Positions 9,420-18,130 of a stretch of 64,000 nucleotides of DNA are shown here, piece after piece. Source of the DNA: CAIQQQ01 sp037445025 (lineage in GTDB: Bacteria; Pseudomonadota; Alphaproteobacteria; Acetobacterales; Acetobacteraceae); the NCBI GenBank assembly GCA_037445025.1, contig JBBILI010000024.1, positions 1 through 64,000 on the forward strand, read 5' to 3'. Below the pieces are notes generated by a model. The model was not told the origin of the DNA. It saw nothing but the letters and a program-made list of their open reading frames with translations, and made no database searches. Both the position numbers and the translations under genes were made by a program. The first letter of the stretch is position 1. Every line of letters starts with the position of its first letter.

Positions 9420-9433
9420 GAGGTTTACGCCTC
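9420..9433. promoter_or_regulatory. Palindrome upstream of putA, possible regulator site
   Basis: GAGG-N6-CCTC is a perfect inverted repeat 18-31 nt upstream of the putA ATG. It is the only clear palindrome in the 86-nt gap and could be an operator for the Lrp-type regulator encoded downstream. Lrp sites are degenerate, so this is a weak inference. Confidence 0.25.
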
Positions 9434-9488
9434 AGTATCGGATCACGCCGGGGATTTCACTGGTAATCGTCCGGTTCGCCGAAATTTC

Positions 9489-9935
9489 TCAGGGCGCGGT
9501 GGTCAGCAGCGCGCAGGCCACCCCGGCATCGTCGGTCCCGCGCAGGGCCTCCGCCGTCACCGGGTTGCGCAGCAGCCGCGACACCTGGGCCAGTGCGGCG
9601 AGGTGCTGGCCGCTGCCCTGGGGCGGGCTCAGCAGCATCACCACGAGATCGACCGGCTTGCCGTCGATCGAATCGAACGGCACCGGCCGCTCAAGCCGGG
9701 CAAAGAACGCCACCAGACCGGCGATGCCCTCGATTCTGGCATGCGGCACCGCGATGCCGTGGCCCACGCCGGTGCTGCCGAGTGCCTCGCGCGCCTGCAG
9801 CGCCGCCAGCACGGCGGCACTGTCGAGCCCCACGGAAAGCCCGGCGCGGCTGGCCAGCTCCTGCAGCAGCGCCGCTTTGCCGGCGGCCTTGAGGCGGAGG
9901 AAGATCCGGCCGGTGGTGAACAGGTCTGTCGTCAT
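9489..9935 (-). CDS. PTS EIIA (PtsN-like) protein of the kdp operon
   Basis: A 148-residue PTS fructose/nitrogen-type EIIA domain. GVGHGIAVPHAR carries the expected phosphorylatable histidine (His65), and DLVVMLLSPP follows at about 100-110. I chose the ATG at 9935 because the domain starts directly after it. It lies 19 nt after the kdpE stop on the same strand and is probably the last gene of the kdp operon. EIIA-Ntr of enteric bacteria binds KdpD and stimulates its kinase activity, so a dedicated EIIA controlling KdpD/KdpE is a reasonable inference. No EI, HPr or sugar permease is nearby. Confidence 0.88.
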   Translation of the reverse strand: MTTDLFTTGRIFLRLKAAGKAALLQELASRAGLSVGLDSAAVLAALQAREALGSTGVGHGIAVPHARIEGIAGLVAFFARLERPVPFDSIDGKPVDLVVMLLSPPQGSGQHLAALAQVSRLLRNPVTAEALRGTDDAGVACALLTTAP

Positions 9936-9954
9936 CTCTCTCGTCTCTGGGCGC

Positions 9955-10635
9955 TCATTCGTCCGTGACCAGGCGATAGCCGATGCCGGTCTCGGTGAGA
10001 ATGATGCGTGGGCGTTCAGGGTCCGCCTCGATCTTCTGACGGATCTGGCGGACATACACGCGAAGCTGCTGCACGTCGCCCCCCGCACCCCACAGCTTGC
10101 CCATGATCACCCGATGCGTCAGCACGCGGCCGGCATGGACCACCAGCAGCTTGAGAATGTCATACTCACGCGGCGACAGATGCACCTCCGCGTCACCGAC
10201 CTTGACGATCCGCCGTACCAGATCGACCGACAGCGCCCCGCTGCGGAACAGCGGCTGGGCGCCCTCCTGCGCCAGGCGATGGCGCAGTGCCGCGCGCAGC
10301 CGGGCCACCAGCTCGGCGATGCCGAACGGCTTGGTGACGTAGTCGTCCGCCCCCAGGTCCAGCGCCGTCACCTTGCCGCGTTCGTCCTCGCGCGCCGACA
10401 GCACCACGATGGGCACCGCCGAGCGGGCGCGGATGGCGCGGATGACATCGAGCCCGTCAAGATCCGGCAGGCCGAGATCCAGCACCACCACATCAGGCGA
10501 CTCGCCCGCCTGCCGGCTCAGCGCCTCGGCGCCGGTTTCCGCCTCGGTCACCCGATAGCCTTCGGCGGTGAGGCTGGTGCGCAGCAGGCGCCGGATCGCC
10601 GGCTCGTCATCCACCACCAACACATGGGCACTCAT
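9955..10635 (-). CDS. kdpE: Potassium-responsive response regulator KdpE
   Basis: A 226-residue OmpR/PhoB-class regulator. The receiver domain (1-115) has acidic DDE at 9-11, phosphoacceptor Asp53 in VVLDLGLPD, and Lys in VTKPFG. The C-terminal winged helix (about 130-222) has LSPREYDILKLLVVHAG and the RVYVRQIRQKIE recognition helix. It activates the kdp genes when phosphorylated by KdpD. The ATG overlaps the kdpD stop by 4 nt (ATGA), indicating translational coupling, and the EIIA gene follows 19 nt later. Confidence 0.96.
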   Translation of the reverse strand: MSAHVLVVDDEPAIRRLLRTSLTAEGYRVTEAETGAEALSRQAGESPDVVVLDLGLPDLDGLDVIRAIRARSAVPIVVLSAREDERGKVTALDLGADDYVTKPFGIAELVARLRAALRHRLAQEGAQPLFRSGALSVDLVRRIVKVGDAEVHLSPREYDILKLLVVHAGRVLTHRVIMGKLWGAGGDVQQLRVYVRQIRQKIEADPERPRIILTETGIGYRLVTDE

Positions 10636-13307
10636 GCGAACCCCACCGGCAGGGTGATGGTGAACACCGCGCCCGAGCGATCGACCCGGTTGGACGCGGT
10701 GATCCGCCCGCCCATCGCCTCGATGAAGCCGCGGCAGATCGCAAGGCCCAGCCCGGTGCCGGCGCGCCTGTGGTCGGCGTGCTCGCTCGCTTCGGGGGCA
10801 CGGTAGAATTTCTCGAAGATCCGCTCGGTCAGCTCCGGCAGAATGCCCGGCCCGTCATCGATCACCTGCATGCGCACCTCCCGCCCGTCCTGCCAGGCCC
10901 GCAGCGTGACCATGCTGCCGGCCGGAGTATAGCGCGCCGCGTTGTCCAGAAGGTTGAACAGCACCTGTTCGAGCAGCACCGCGTCGAGATCCAGCAGCGG
11001 CAGGCCGGACGCCACCTCCAGCGACACGGTGTGCGCCTCTAGCACCTTGGCGGCACGGTCGAGCCCGCTGGCGATGACCTCGCCGAGGTCGGTCGGCTCG
11101 CGCCGGAGGATGACGGCGCCGGATTCGAGCTTGGTCATGTCGAGCAGGTTGGCCACGAAACGGTTGAGCCGCTCGGCCTCCTCGGCGATGGAGCGGAGCA
11201 GGTCGCCGCGCTGGGCCACGTCCAGCGTGTCGTGATAGGATTGCAAGGTTCCCGCCGCCCCCAGGATGGTGGCCAGCGGCGTGCGCAGGTCATGCGAGAT
11301 CGAAGTGAGCAGGGCCGAGCGCAGCCGCTCGGTCTCGGCCAGCAGCCGTGCGCGGTCGACATCCTCGGCGAGGCTGATCCGCTCGATCGACACCGCCGCC
11401 TGGTCGCCCAGCGCATCGAGCAGGCGGCGCTGGTCGGGTGACAGCAACGGTCCGGTCTCGTCACGATCGATGCCCACCACCGCCACCGGGCCGCGGGCGG
11501 TGCGCAGCGGCAGGAACAGCCGCTTCGCCCCCGGCAGCGTGTCCGCCCCCCGCCCCGCCGGACGGTTGGACTGCCAGCACCAGCGGGCGGCGGCGAGGTC
11601 GGCGTCGTCCATCTCATCCTCCGGCGGATAGGCGCCGCGCACGACAATGGTCTCGCTGTGCGGATGGTCCGGCATCAGCACCACCACGCGCAGCTTCAGC
11701 ATCACCGCGATCTGGTAGGTGGTGGCCCACAGCAGATCGTCGAGGCTGACGATGCCGGCGAGCTTGCGGCTGAACTGGTACAGCTCCTCGGTGGTGCGCG
11801 CCCGCGCCCGCGCGGTGACCGCCTGGGCGCGGACGCCGGCGGCGAGGTTGCTGGCGATGAAGGCGGTGACGAGGAAGAAGAACAGCGCGACGACGTTCTC
11901 GGGGTCAGCGATGGTGAAGGTGTAGAGCGGCGGCAGGAAGAAGAAGTTGTAGGCCAGCATGGAGACCACGCAGGCATAGAGCGACGGCCACAGCCCGAAC
12001 GCGGCGCCGGACCCCAGCACCGCCACCAGGAACACCAGGCTCAGCGACGACACGTTGAGCACTTGGCGCAACGCGATGCCGACGACGATGGCGGCGGCGA
12101 TCATGCCGGTGGTGGTGAGATACGGCCAGGGGTCGAACCCTTTCCGCGCCTTGGCACTGGCCGCCTCCGGCTTCACATCGTCGCCGCTGCGGCCGACAAC
12201 ATGGATCGGGATGTCACCGGCCTCGCGCAGGATCGCCTGCGCCACCGAGAGCCGCCAGAAGCTGCGCCGCCGCCCGTTGCCGACCACCACGTGCGAGAAA
12301 TTCTGCTCGCGCGCGTAGGCGATGAGGTCGGTGGCGATGGCGCGGCCGGGAATGGTGACCGCCACCGCACCGAGCTGCTCCGCCAGCCGCATGGTCGCGG
12401 CCACCCGGTCGCGCTCGGCCTCGGACAGATTCATCTCCGAAGCGGTCTCGACATGCACCGCGCTCCAAGCCACGCGCAGCCGCTCGGCCAGCCTGCGCCC
12501 GTAGCGCACCACGCCGGCGCCGCCGGGCCGGTGATCGACGCAGACCAGCACCCGGTCACCCGCCGCCCACGGCCCCTGGATGGCGTGGGCCTGCATATGG
12601 TCCAGCAGCTGCGCGTCCACGCGCTGGGCGGTGCGGCGCAGGGCCAGCTCGCGCAGGGCGGTGAGGTTGCCGGGCGAGAAATAATGCCCCAGCGCCCGGC
12701 TCGCGGTCTTGGGCACATAGACCTTGCCCTCGCGCAGCCGCTGCATCAGGTCGTCGGGCGTGAGGTCGATCACCTCGATCTCGTCCGCCCGGTCGATCAC
12801 CCCGTCCGGCACCGTCTCGCGCACGCGGATGCGGGTGATCTGGGCCACCACGTCGTTGAGGCTTTCGACATGCTGGATGTTGAGCGTGGTGTAGACGTCG
12901 ATCCCCGCGCCGAGGATCTCCTCGACATCGAGGTAGCGCTTGGGGTGCCGGCTGCCCGGCGCGTTGGTGTGGGCCAGCTCGTCGACCAGCACCAGGCCCG
13001 GCCTGCGGGCGAGAATGGCGTCGAGGTCCATCTCATCGAGCATGCGGCCTTTATAGTCGATCAGCCGGCGCAGGATCGCCGGCAGGCCTTCCACCAGCGC
13101 CTCGGTCTCGGCGCGACCGTGTGTCTCGACGATGCCGATCACCACATCCACGCCTTCCTTCATGCGGGCGCGCGCGGTGGTCAGCATCTCGTAGGTTTTG
13201 CCGACGCCGGGGGCGGCGCCGAGGAAGATCTTCAAACGGCCGCGGCCGCCCTCGCGGGCGGCCTTCAGCAGGGCATCGGGCGATGGCCGTCCGTCACGCG
13301 GGTCCAC
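10632..13307 (-). CDS. kdpD: Sensor histidine kinase KdpD
   Basis: An 891-residue membrane sensor of potassium limitation and turgor. Order of domains: KdpD N-terminal domain with Walker A GAAPGVGKT (about residues 30-40) and VDELAHTN; a universal-stress-protein-like domain (about 250-370); four membrane segments (about 395-500); a GAF-like region (about 520-640); HisKA with SISHDLRTPL (His672); and the HATPase domain with NLLDNAARYTP, DDGPGI and GTGLGLAI. The start is GTG at 13307, 16 nt after the kdpC stop. It is full length for the family. Confidence 0.97.
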   Translation of the reverse strand: MDPRDGRPSPDALLKAAREGGRGRLKIFLGAAPGVGKTYEMLTTARARMKEGVDVVIGIVETHGRAETEALVEGLPAILRRLIDYKGRMLDEMDLDAILARRPGLVLVDELAHTNAPGSRHPKRYLDVEEILGAGIDVYTTLNIQHVESLNDVVAQITRIRVRETVPDGVIDRADEIEVIDLTPDDLMQRLREGKVYVPKTASRALGHYFSPGNLTALRELALRRTAQRVDAQLLDHMQAHAIQGPWAAGDRVLVCVDHRPGGAGVVRYGRRLAERLRVAWSAVHVETASEMNLSEAERDRVAATMRLAEQLGAVAVTIPGRAIATDLIAYAREQNFSHVVVGNGRRRSFWRLSVAQAILREAGDIPIHVVGRSGDDVKPEAASAKARKGFDPWPYLTTTGMIAAAIVVGIALRQVLNVSSLSLVFLVAVLGSGAAFGLWPSLYACVVSMLAYNFFFLPPLYTFTIADPENVVALFFFLVTAFIASNLAAGVRAQAVTARARARTTEELYQFSRKLAGIVSLDDLLWATTYQIAVMLKLRVVVLMPDHPHSETIVVRGAYPPEDEMDDADLAAARWCWQSNRPAGRGADTLPGAKRLFLPLRTARGPVAVVGIDRDETGPLLSPDQRRLLDALGDQAAVSIERISLAEDVDRARLLAETERLRSALLTSISHDLRTPLATILGAAGTLQSYHDTLDVAQRGDLLRSIAEEAERLNRFVANLLDMTKLESGAVILRREPTDLGEVIASGLDRAAKVLEAHTVSLEVASGLPLLDLDAVLLEQVLFNLLDNAARYTPAGSMVTLRAWQDGREVRMQVIDDGPGILPELTERIFEKFYRAPEASEHADHRRAGTGLGLAICRGFIEAMGGRITASNRVDRSGAVFTITLPVGFA

Positions 13308-13323
13308 GGGGGCTGGCCTCTGG

Positions 13324-13926
13324 TTATGAGCCAGCCTGGTCCAGAGCGAGGTTGAGTTCCAGCACGTTCACGCGCAGCTCGCCGAGCAGGCCGAACAGCG
13401 CGCCTTCGGTGTGCGCCGCCACCAGGGCCGACACCGTCGCTTCCGGCAGGTTGCGCGCCTTGGCGATGCGCGGCACCTGGAACTGGGCGGCAGTGGGCGA
13501 GATATGCGGGTCAAGCCCGCTGCCTGACGTGGTCACCAGATCGGCCGGAATGGGCGCTCCCGGATTTTCCGCCTTCAGCTTGTCCACGTCGCCCTTCACC
13601 CGGTCCACCAGCGCCTTGGCGGTGGGAGCGAGGTTGGAGCCGCTGGAGTTGGCGGCGTTGTACGGCGCCGGGATGGTCTTGGTGGAGTCGTTGGGGTCGG
13701 TGTCCATCGTGGCCGACGGGCGGGGGTGGAAGTATTTGTCGGAGGTGAAGTTCTGGCCGATCAGCTCGGAGCCGACCACCTTGCCGTTCTTCACGATCAG
13801 GCTGCCTTGGGCCTGATAGGGGAAGACGAGTTCGGCGATGCCGGTCATGGCGAGGGGATAGGCGAGGCCGGTGACGATGGTCATGAGGATGATCATCATG
13901 ATGGCGGGGCGCAGGGATGAGAGCAT
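13324..13926 (-). CDS. kdpC: Potassium-transporting ATPase subunit KdpC
   Basis: A 200-residue KdpC. It has one N-terminal membrane helix (about 8-30, followed by LAYPLAMTGIA), then a periplasmic domain with QGSLI, GSELIGQNF, YFHPRPSA and the family signature GLDPHISPTAA (about 138-148). KdpC stabilises the KdpFABC complex. AAGGA lies 8 nt upstream of the ATG. Unlike in most kdp operons, 151 nt separate it from kdpB, and this gap is filled by a dispersed hairpin element (13957-14070). Confidence 0.96.
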   Translation of the reverse strand: MLSSLRPAIMMIILMTIVTGLAYPLAMTGIAELVFPYQAQGSLIVKNGKVVGSELIGQNFTSDKYFHPRPSATMDTDPNDSTKTIPAPYNAANSSGSNLAPTAKALVDRVKGDVDKLKAENPGAPIPADLVTTSGSGLDPHISPTAAQFQVPRIAKARNLPEATVSALVAAHTEGALFGLLGELRVNVLELNLALDQAGS

Positions 13927-13956
13927 TTTGGAGTTCCTTAGTGAAGGAAGGAAGGT

Positions 13957-14070
13957 CTTCTTTTCTGAAGAAAAGAAGCAAAAGACTTTCTATCGTTGGA
14001 GCGGACCTCTCTCCGGAGGAGGGCGTCAGCCGATCAAAGATTTTTGCTTCTTTTTCTTCAAAAAAGAAGC
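13957..14070 (+). repeat. Dispersed hairpin element, copy B (full), inside the kdp operon
   Basis: Left hairpin 13957-13978 (CTTCTTTTC / GAAAAGAAG, 4-nt loop), the conserved tail CAAAAGACTTTCTATCG, a core with CCTCTCTCCGGAGGAGGG and GCGTCAGCCGATC, and right hairpin 14046-14070 (GCTTCTTTTT / AAAAAGAAGC). The right arm ends 7 nt beyond the kdpB stop, and kdpC starts 31 nt beyond the left arm. The right arm has GCTTC in place of the GGTTC found in other copies. As a terminator it would lower expression of kdpCDE and the EIIA gene relative to kdpAB. Confidence 0.85.
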
Positions 14071-14077
14071 GCTTGCT

Positions 14078-16135
14078 TCAAGCCAAACCCAGATGACTGA
14101 CCAAAAGATCGATCACCTTGATCCCGATGAACGGCGCCGCAATCCCGCCCAGCCCATAGACCAGCAGATTGCGGCTCAGCAGTGCCGACGCCCCGATCGG
14201 CCGATACGCCACCCCTTTCAGCGACAGCGGAATAAGGGCCACGATGATCAGCGCGTTGAAGATGATCGCCGAGAGAATGGCGCTCTGCGGGCTGGCCAGG
14301 TGCATCACGTTCAACGCCTGCAGCTGCGGATAGAAGGCCAGGAACATCGCCGGGATGATGGCGAAATACTTCGCCACGTCGTTGGCGATGCTGAACGTGG
14401 TCAGCGCCCCGCGCGTCATCAAAAGCTGTTTGCCGATCTCGACGATCTCGATGAGCTTGGTGGGGTCGCTGTCGAGATCGACCATGTTGCCGGCCTCGCG
14501 CGCCGCCATGGTGCCGGTGTTCATCGCCACCCCCACATCGGCCTGCGCCAGCGCAGGCGCGTCGTTGGTGCCGTCGCCGCACATCGCCACCAGCTTGCCC
14601 TGCGCCTGCTCGCTGCGGATCAGCGCCAGCTTGTCCTCCGGCGTCGCCTGCGCCAGAAAATCATCCACTCCCGCCTCGGCCGCGATGGCGGCCGCCGTCA
14701 GCGGATTGTCGCCGGTGATCATCACGGTGCGGATGCCCATGCGGCGCAGCTCGGTGAAGCGCTCGCGGATGCCGCCCTTGACGATGTCCTTGAGGTGGAC
14801 GACGCCGAGCAGCCGGTTGCCGTCCGCCACGGCGAGCGGCGTGCCGCCGGCCTTGGCGATGCGGTCGGCCGCCTGCTGCAGCTCACGCACCGACGCCTCA
14901 CTGACCGGCAGCGCGCCGAGCGTGGCACCGCGGACATAGGAGAGCACCGAATCCACAGCACCTTTGCGAATGGACCGCCCGTCCACATCCACGCCGCTCA
15001 TGCGTGCTTGTGCGGTGAAAGGAATGAACACCGCATTCAGCGGCGCCATCTCCCGCCCGCGCAGGCCGTATTTCTCCTTGGCCAGCACGACGATGGAGCG
15101 GCCCTCCGGGGTCTCGTCGGACAGCGAGGAGAGCTGGGCGGCATCGGCCAGTTCCGCGTCGCTGACACCGGAGACGGTGACGAACTCGCTGGCCTGGCGG
15201 TTGCCGAGCGTGATCGTGCCGGTCTTGTCGAGCAGCAGCGTGTCGACGTCGCCGGCAGCCTCCACGGCGCGGCCGGACATGGCCAGCACGTTGAACCGCA
15301 CCAGGCGGTCCATGCCGGCGATGCCGATGGCGGACAGCAACGCGCCGATGGTGGTGGGGATCAGCGTCACGAACAGCGCCACCAGGATCAGCACCGGAAT
15401 GGTGCCGCCGGCATAGGTGGCAAAGCTCGGCAGGGTGGCCACGGCGAGCACGAAGATCAGCGTGAGGCCGGCGAGCAGGATGTTCAGCGCGATCTCGTTG
15501 GGCGTCTTCTGGCGCGAGGCGCCTTCGACGAGCGCGATCATCCGGTCGATGAAGGTGGAGCCCTGGGCTGCGGTGATGCGCACCTTGATGACGTCGCTCA
15601 TCACCGTGGTGCCGCCGGTCACCGCCGAACGGTCGCCGCCGCTTTCACGAATGACCGGCGCCGATTCACCGGTGATAGCGGCCTCGTTGACCGAGGCGAC
15701 ACCCTCGATCACCTCGCCATCGGAGGGGATCAGTTCGCCCGCCTCGACCAGAACGACATCGTTCTGACGCAGCGCCGTGGCCGGAACGGTCTCGAGCGAT
15801 CCGTCGGCGCGGAAACGCCGCGCCATCGCTTCGGTCTTGGCACGCCGCAGGCTGGCCGCCTGCGCCTTGCCGCGCCCCTCGGCCACGGCCTCGGCGAAGT
15901 TGGCGAACACCACGGTGAACCACAGCCAGATGTTGATCTGGATGGCGAAGCCGATGCCGGGGGCGCCGTTGATGAGGTCCTTGATCAGCAGGATGGTGGT
16001 CAGTGTCGAGACGACCTCGACGACGAACATCACCGGGTTGCGCCACATCAGGCGCGGATCGAGTTTGCGAAACGATTGGCCAACGGCCGGGCCAAGGATG
16101 GCCGGGTCGAGCATGGACGATGAAATCCGGGTCAT
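14078..16135 (-). CDS. kdpB: Potassium-transporting P-type ATPase, subunit KdpB
   Basis: The catalytic ATPase of the KdpFABC potassium importer. The 685-residue product has ITGESAPVIRESGGD (actuator TGES), DKTGTITLG with phosphorylated Asp303, KGAVD, MITGDNPLTA and MCGDGTNDAPAL. The ATG at 16135 begins the homologous MTRISSSMLDP segment; the upstream in-frame codons are antisense-like and overlap kdpA. The kdpA stop is 13 nt upstream. Confidence 0.97.
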   Translation of the reverse strand: MTRISSSMLDPAILGPAVGQSFRKLDPRLMWRNPVMFVVEVVSTLTTILLIKDLINGAPGIGFAIQINIWLWFTVVFANFAEAVAEGRGKAQAASLRRAKTEAMARRFRADGSLETVPATALRQNDVVLVEAGELIPSDGEVIEGVASVNEAAITGESAPVIRESGGDRSAVTGGTTVMSDVIKVRITAAQGSTFIDRMIALVEGASRQKTPNEIALNILLAGLTLIFVLAVATLPSFATYAGGTIPVLILVALFVTLIPTTIGALLSAIGIAGMDRLVRFNVLAMSGRAVEAAGDVDTLLLDKTGTITLGNRQASEFVTVSGVSDAELADAAQLSSLSDETPEGRSIVVLAKEKYGLRGREMAPLNAVFIPFTAQARMSGVDVDGRSIRKGAVDSVLSYVRGATLGALPVSEASVRELQQAADRIAKAGGTPLAVADGNRLLGVVHLKDIVKGGIRERFTELRRMGIRTVMITGDNPLTAAAIAAEAGVDDFLAQATPEDKLALIRSEQAQGKLVAMCGDGTNDAPALAQADVGVAMNTGTMAAREAGNMVDLDSDPTKLIEIVEIGKQLLMTRGALTTFSIANDVAKYFAIIPAMFLAFYPQLQALNVMHLASPQSAILSAIIFNALIIVALIPLSLKGVAYRPIGASALLSRNLLVYGLGGIAAPFIGIKVIDLLVSHLGLA

Positions 16136-16148
16136 GATGTGTGCTCGT

Positions 16149-17858
16149 TCAGTAGGTGGTGCCGGCGGCGAGCGCGAAGTGCTCGACGATCGGGCCCAAA
16201 GCCAGTGCAGGGAAGAAGGTGAGGCCACCCACGATCAGGATCACGCCGATCGCGAGCCCCACGAACAGCAGGCTATCCGTGGGAAACGTGCCGGTGGAAG
16301 GCGGGATGGTCTTCTTGGCGGCCATGGAGCCGGCGATGGCCAGCGCCGGGATGATGACGAAGAACCGGCCGATCATCATGCCGATACCCAGCGTGGTGTT
16401 CCAGAATGGCGTGTTGGCCGAGATGCCAGCAAACGCCGAACCGTTGTTGCCGGCCGCCGAGACATAGGCATACAGCGCCTCGGAAAACCCGTGCGGACCG
16501 CTGGCGGAAATCCCCGTCGTTCCGGCATTGACCACAACCGCCACCGCGGTGAAGCCCAGCATCACCAGCGGCAGGCACAGAATGGCCAGCATGGTCATCT
16601 TGATCTCCCGCGCCTCGATCTTCTTGCCGAGATATTCCGGGGTGCGCCCGACCATCAGGCCCGCCACGAACACCGCAACGATTGCGAACAGAAGGAAGCC
16701 GTAAAGCCCCGAGCCGACACCGCCGAAGATGATCTCACCCAGCATGATGTTGAGCATCGGGATCATGCCGCCCAGCGGCAGGAAGCTCTCGATCATGCTG
16801 TTCACCGCGCCGCACGACGCATCAGTGGTGACGGTGGAGAAAAGGGCGGACTGTGCAATACCGAACCGAAGTTCCTTGCCCTCCATGTTGCCCATCGAAG
16901 GATCAACCCCGAGTGCGGTGAGCAGCGGGTTGGCATGCGCCTCAGACCCGTAGAGCACCGCCACGCCGGCGAGGAACAGCAGGCCCATAGCGGCGAAGAT
17001 CGCCCAGCCCTGCTTCTCGCTGCCGACCATGCGGCCGAACATGTTGGTCAGGCCGGCGCCCAGCGAAAAGATCGAGATGATCTGCAGCAAATCGACCAGC
17101 GAGGTCGGGTTCTCGAACGGATGCGCGGAGTTGGCGTTGAAGAAGCCGCCGCCATTGGTGCCGAGCATCTTGATCGCCTCCTGCGAGGCCACCGGCCCGA
17201 TGGCGATGCTCTGCTTGGCGCCTTCCAAGGTCGCTGCATCCACGAAACCACCGAGAGTCTGCGGCACGCCCTGCCAGACCAGAAACAGCGTATAGACGAT
17301 GCACAGCGGAATGAGCGCATAGAGAGTCACGCGCGTCAGATCGACCCAGAAATTGCCGATCGTCTTGGATGACTTCCGGGCGAAGCCGCGCACAAATGCC
17401 ATCGCGATCGCGATGCCGGCCGCCGCCGACATGAAGTTCTGCACCGTCAGCGCCAGCATCTGCGAGCCATTGCTCATGGTGCTCTCGCCGCCATAGCTCT
17501 GCCAGTTGGTGTTGGTCAGAAACGACACCGCGGTGTTGTAGGCGAGATCCGGCGTGATGGCGGACTGGCCGGCCGGGTTCAGCGGCAGCACCGTCTGCAG
17601 CCGCAGCAGCGCATAGGCCAGCAGAAACCCCATCACCTTGAACACCAGCATGGCCACGCCGTAGCCGACCCAGCTCTGCTCGGCATTGCGGTCAATGCCG
17701 CACACCGCATAGACCCCGCGCTCGACCGGGCCGAGCACCGGTGACAGGAACGACCGACCGCCGGTGGCGATGGTGGTGAGAAACCCGCCGAGCGGGCGTG
17801 TGATGGCGATGATGATCACGCTAAACAGCGCGATCAACGCCGAACCGGTGAATGTCAT
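16149..17858 (-). CDS. kdpA: Potassium-transporting ATPase, channel-like subunit KdpA
   Basis: A 569-residue inner-membrane protein with about ten membrane segments, the potassium-binding and translocating subunit. Family signatures include FLTNTNWQSYGGESTMSN, LGTNGGGFFNANSAHPFENP and NNGSAFAGISANTPFWN, which contribute to the four selectivity-filter loops. The ATG lies 10 nt after the kdpF stop. Length is normal. Confidence 0.97.
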   Translation of the reverse strand: MTFTGSALIALFSVIIIAITRPLGGFLTTIATGGRSFLSPVLGPVERGVYAVCGIDRNAEQSWVGYGVAMLVFKVMGFLLAYALLRLQTVLPLNPAGQSAITPDLAYNTAVSFLTNTNWQSYGGESTMSNGSQMLALTVQNFMSAAAGIAIAMAFVRGFARKSSKTIGNFWVDLTRVTLYALIPLCIVYTLFLVWQGVPQTLGGFVDAATLEGAKQSIAIGPVASQEAIKMLGTNGGGFFNANSAHPFENPTSLVDLLQIISIFSLGAGLTNMFGRMVGSEKQGWAIFAAMGLLFLAGVAVLYGSEAHANPLLTALGVDPSMGNMEGKELRFGIAQSALFSTVTTDASCGAVNSMIESFLPLGGMIPMLNIMLGEIIFGGVGSGLYGFLLFAIVAVFVAGLMVGRTPEYLGKKIEAREIKMTMLAILCLPLVMLGFTAVAVVVNAGTTGISASGPHGFSEALYAYVSAAGNNGSAFAGISANTPFWNTTLGIGMMIGRFFVIIPALAIAGSMAAKKTIPPSTGTFPTDSLLFVGLAIGVILIVGGLTFFPALALGPIVEHFALAAGTTY

Positions 17859-17868
17859 AGGGATTCCC

Positions 17869-17958
17869 TCAGAACTTCTCGGGCCGCACGAGGGCGTAGA
17901 CGAGATAGACGAGCAGGAAGACGGTCACGAGACCGCCGAGCACGAGGTCGGTTGTCAT
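17869..17958 (-). CDS. kdpF: Potassium-transporting ATPase small subunit KdpF
   Basis: A 29-residue single-span peptide: MTTDLVLGGL, then VTVFLLVYLVYALV and RPEKF before TGA. The C-terminal (L/V)(V/L)RPEKF is the KdpF hallmark. KdpF is a lipid-like stabiliser of the KdpFABC complex. GAGG lies about 8 nt upstream of the ATG, and kdpA follows 10 nt later. Confidence 0.93.
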   Translation of the reverse strand: MTTDLVLGGLVTVFLLVYLVYALVRPEKF

Positions 17959-17968
17959 GACATCCGCC

Positions 17969-18052
17969 TCACATGATTTCGCAAAGACGCAGAAAGCCGA
18001 GGCAGGCGGCGAAGCCGCCGACCCCGAGTAGAAGGTAGATCACGTCGAGCAT
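17969..18052 (-). CDS. 27-residue membrane microprotein heading the kdp operon
   Basis: ATG at 18052 opens a 27-codon frame: MLDVIYLLLGVGGF, AACLGFLRLC, EIM, then TGA. It is one hydrophobic helix with an acidic N-terminal turn and an RLCE motif near the C terminus. AGGA lies 9 nt upstream, and kdpF begins 10 nt after the stop. From memory, short peptides of the form (M)DxxY...RxCE precede kdpF in other kdp operons but have no assigned role. It may be a further Kdp accessory subunit or a leader peptide. Confidence rests on the ribosome site, composition and spacing. Confidence 0.7.
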   Translation of the reverse strand: MLDVIYLLLGVGGFAACLGFLRLCEIM

Positions 18053-18130
18053 GTCGGGTGTCCTATGAAGTCCTGCGCGGAACATCACGCCTGCGGCATA
18101 GGATTGCGATTGCGGCTTAAGGGCGTTCGT

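Noticed and set aside
6334..10806. A 1490-codon open frame on the plus strand opposite putA, the EIIA gene and kdpE
   Set aside because: It is antisense to clear genes, spans several of them, is rich in Gly, Asp, Val and His and shows no domain. High GC3 on the minus strand makes antisense stops rare.
11658..13355. Long plus-strand open frame opposite kdpD
   Set aside because: Low-complexity His/Gly/Arg composition and full overlap with an unambiguous kdpD; an antisense shadow.
13957..14070. A transposon or insertion sequence
   Set aside because: No transposase, target duplication or long terminal repeats are seen around any copy; the elements are about 110 nt.
13871..16123. Plus-strand open frame opposite kdpB with KKQKTFY and FFFFKKEALASS segments
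   Set aside because: The KKQKTF and FFKKE strings are translations of the dispersed hairpin element, not protein motifs; the rest is antisense to kdpB.
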